Below the pieces are notes generated by a model. The model saw only the letters and a program-made list of their open reading frames with translations, made no database searches and was not told the DNA's origin. A program made the translations under genes and the position numbers. From DHVE2 group archaeon (GTDB lineage: Archaea > Thermoplasmatota > Thermoplasmata > Thermoplasmatales > Aciduliprofundaceae): 5,106 nt of DNA. The stretch spans positions 1 to 5,106 of the forward strand of contig JALULR010000274.1 in NCBI GenBank assembly GCA_027056155.1, read 5' to 3'. This document shows, in pieces, positions 4,948-5,106 of this stretch (its first letter is position 1; each line of letters opens with the position of its first letter).

Positions 4948-5021
4948 ACAAATTGTATTACGTTCGGTGCCAAGATAAAGATTATCGGGATAGATTGAAA
5001 AAATTAAATTAGGAATATTGC

Positions 5022-5038
5022 TTTGCACACATTGCAAA
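5022..5038. promoter_or_regulatory. TTTGCA-N5-TGCAAA palindrome (possible operator)
   Basis: Six-base perfect arms, TTTGCA (5022-5027) and TGCAAA (5033-5038), surround CACAT. The site lies about 115 bases upstream of the winged-helix start and about 65-80 upstream of the putative next gene. It shares the TTTGC/GCAAA half-site with the palindrome at 3670-3680 but has a wider spacer. Confidence 0.35.
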
Positions 5039-5073
5039 CACCATGGGTTATGCCCCCAATATGCACCATGTAA

Positions 5074-5080
5074 TTTATAT
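5074..5080 (+). promoter_or_regulatory. TATA box of a gene beginning at the window edge
   Basis: TTTATAT is centred 25 bases before ATG 5102-5104, matching the leaderless spacing seen at three other genes here. Only the start codon would lie inside the window, so the downstream gene cannot be confirmed. The remaining sequence between 4950 and 5070 shows no coding frame, only the palindrome and short repeats. Confidence 0.4.
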
Positions 5081-5106
5081 GGGTTGTAAATCATTAATAT
5101 AATGTG

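Noticed and set aside
4908..4973. 22-residue extension of the winged-helix protein from TTG 4973
   Set aside because: It would run through the best BRE/TATA element in the window. ATG 4907 gives the usual family start.
5039..5085. Short direct repeats CACCATG (5039, 5064) and ATGGGTT (5043, 5079)
   Set aside because: Seven-base repeats at differing spacing with only two copies each; chance is an adequate explanation and there is no array.
1..5106. CRISPR array, tRNA, rRNA or defence cassette
   Set aside because: No regularly spaced repeats, no cloverleaf-like or rRNA-like sequence and no defence-family proteins were seen. Almost all of the window is accounted for by the listed genes.

Overview
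The window is a gene-dense, fairly AT-rich stretch of archaeal chromosome. The family content fits a euryarchaeon: archaeal elongation factor 1-beta paired with a double zinc-ribbon protein, the Tsr3 rRNA modifier, a short DtxR-type regulator and an ArsR-like winged-helix regulator. Several genes have a TATA box 25-27 bases before the start codon, the pattern of leaderless mRNAs, while others start after GGTG-type Shine-Dalgarno sites. Heavy use of ATA and AGA codons agrees. A Thermoplasmata-like lineage is possible, but I cannot prove it.

Layout: (a) 1-152, the last 49 codons of an IS4-superfamily-type DDE transposase cut by the window edge, then a T-rich end. (b) 264-1538 (+), an MFS exporter with its own promoter just beyond the transposase end. 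(c) 1535-1979 (-), a translation operon: zinc-ribbon protein followed by aEF-1beta, converging on the MFS gene with a 4-base overlap. (d) 2113-3615 (+), a tightly overlapped three-gene operon: DtxR-like metal regulator, YggS-type PLP-binding protein and Tsr3. (e) 3712-4377 (+), a two-gene operon: a small alpha-beta protein and a YjbQ-family protein. (f) 4365-4907 (-), a winged-helix regulator converging on yjbQ with a 13-base overlap. (g) 4908-5106, its upstream region, ending in what looks like the promoter and first codon of another plus-strand gene.

Functionally, the middle of the window is housekeeping: GTP exchange on EF-1alpha, rRNA hypermodification and PLP homeostasis, with a metal-type regulator heading one operon. 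Most starts were reassigned by combining TATA spacing, ribosome binding sites and family length, and four proteins are therefore shorter than the longest open frames (starts at 264, 1979, 3103 and 4907).

I found no convincing new multi-gene system. The non-coding structures most worth a look are a 10-bp perfect inverted repeat bracketing the overlapping stop codons of yjbQ and the winged-helix gene, a 7-bp inverted repeat flanking the DtxR promoter, and two TTTGC/GCAAA palindromes in regulatory regions.
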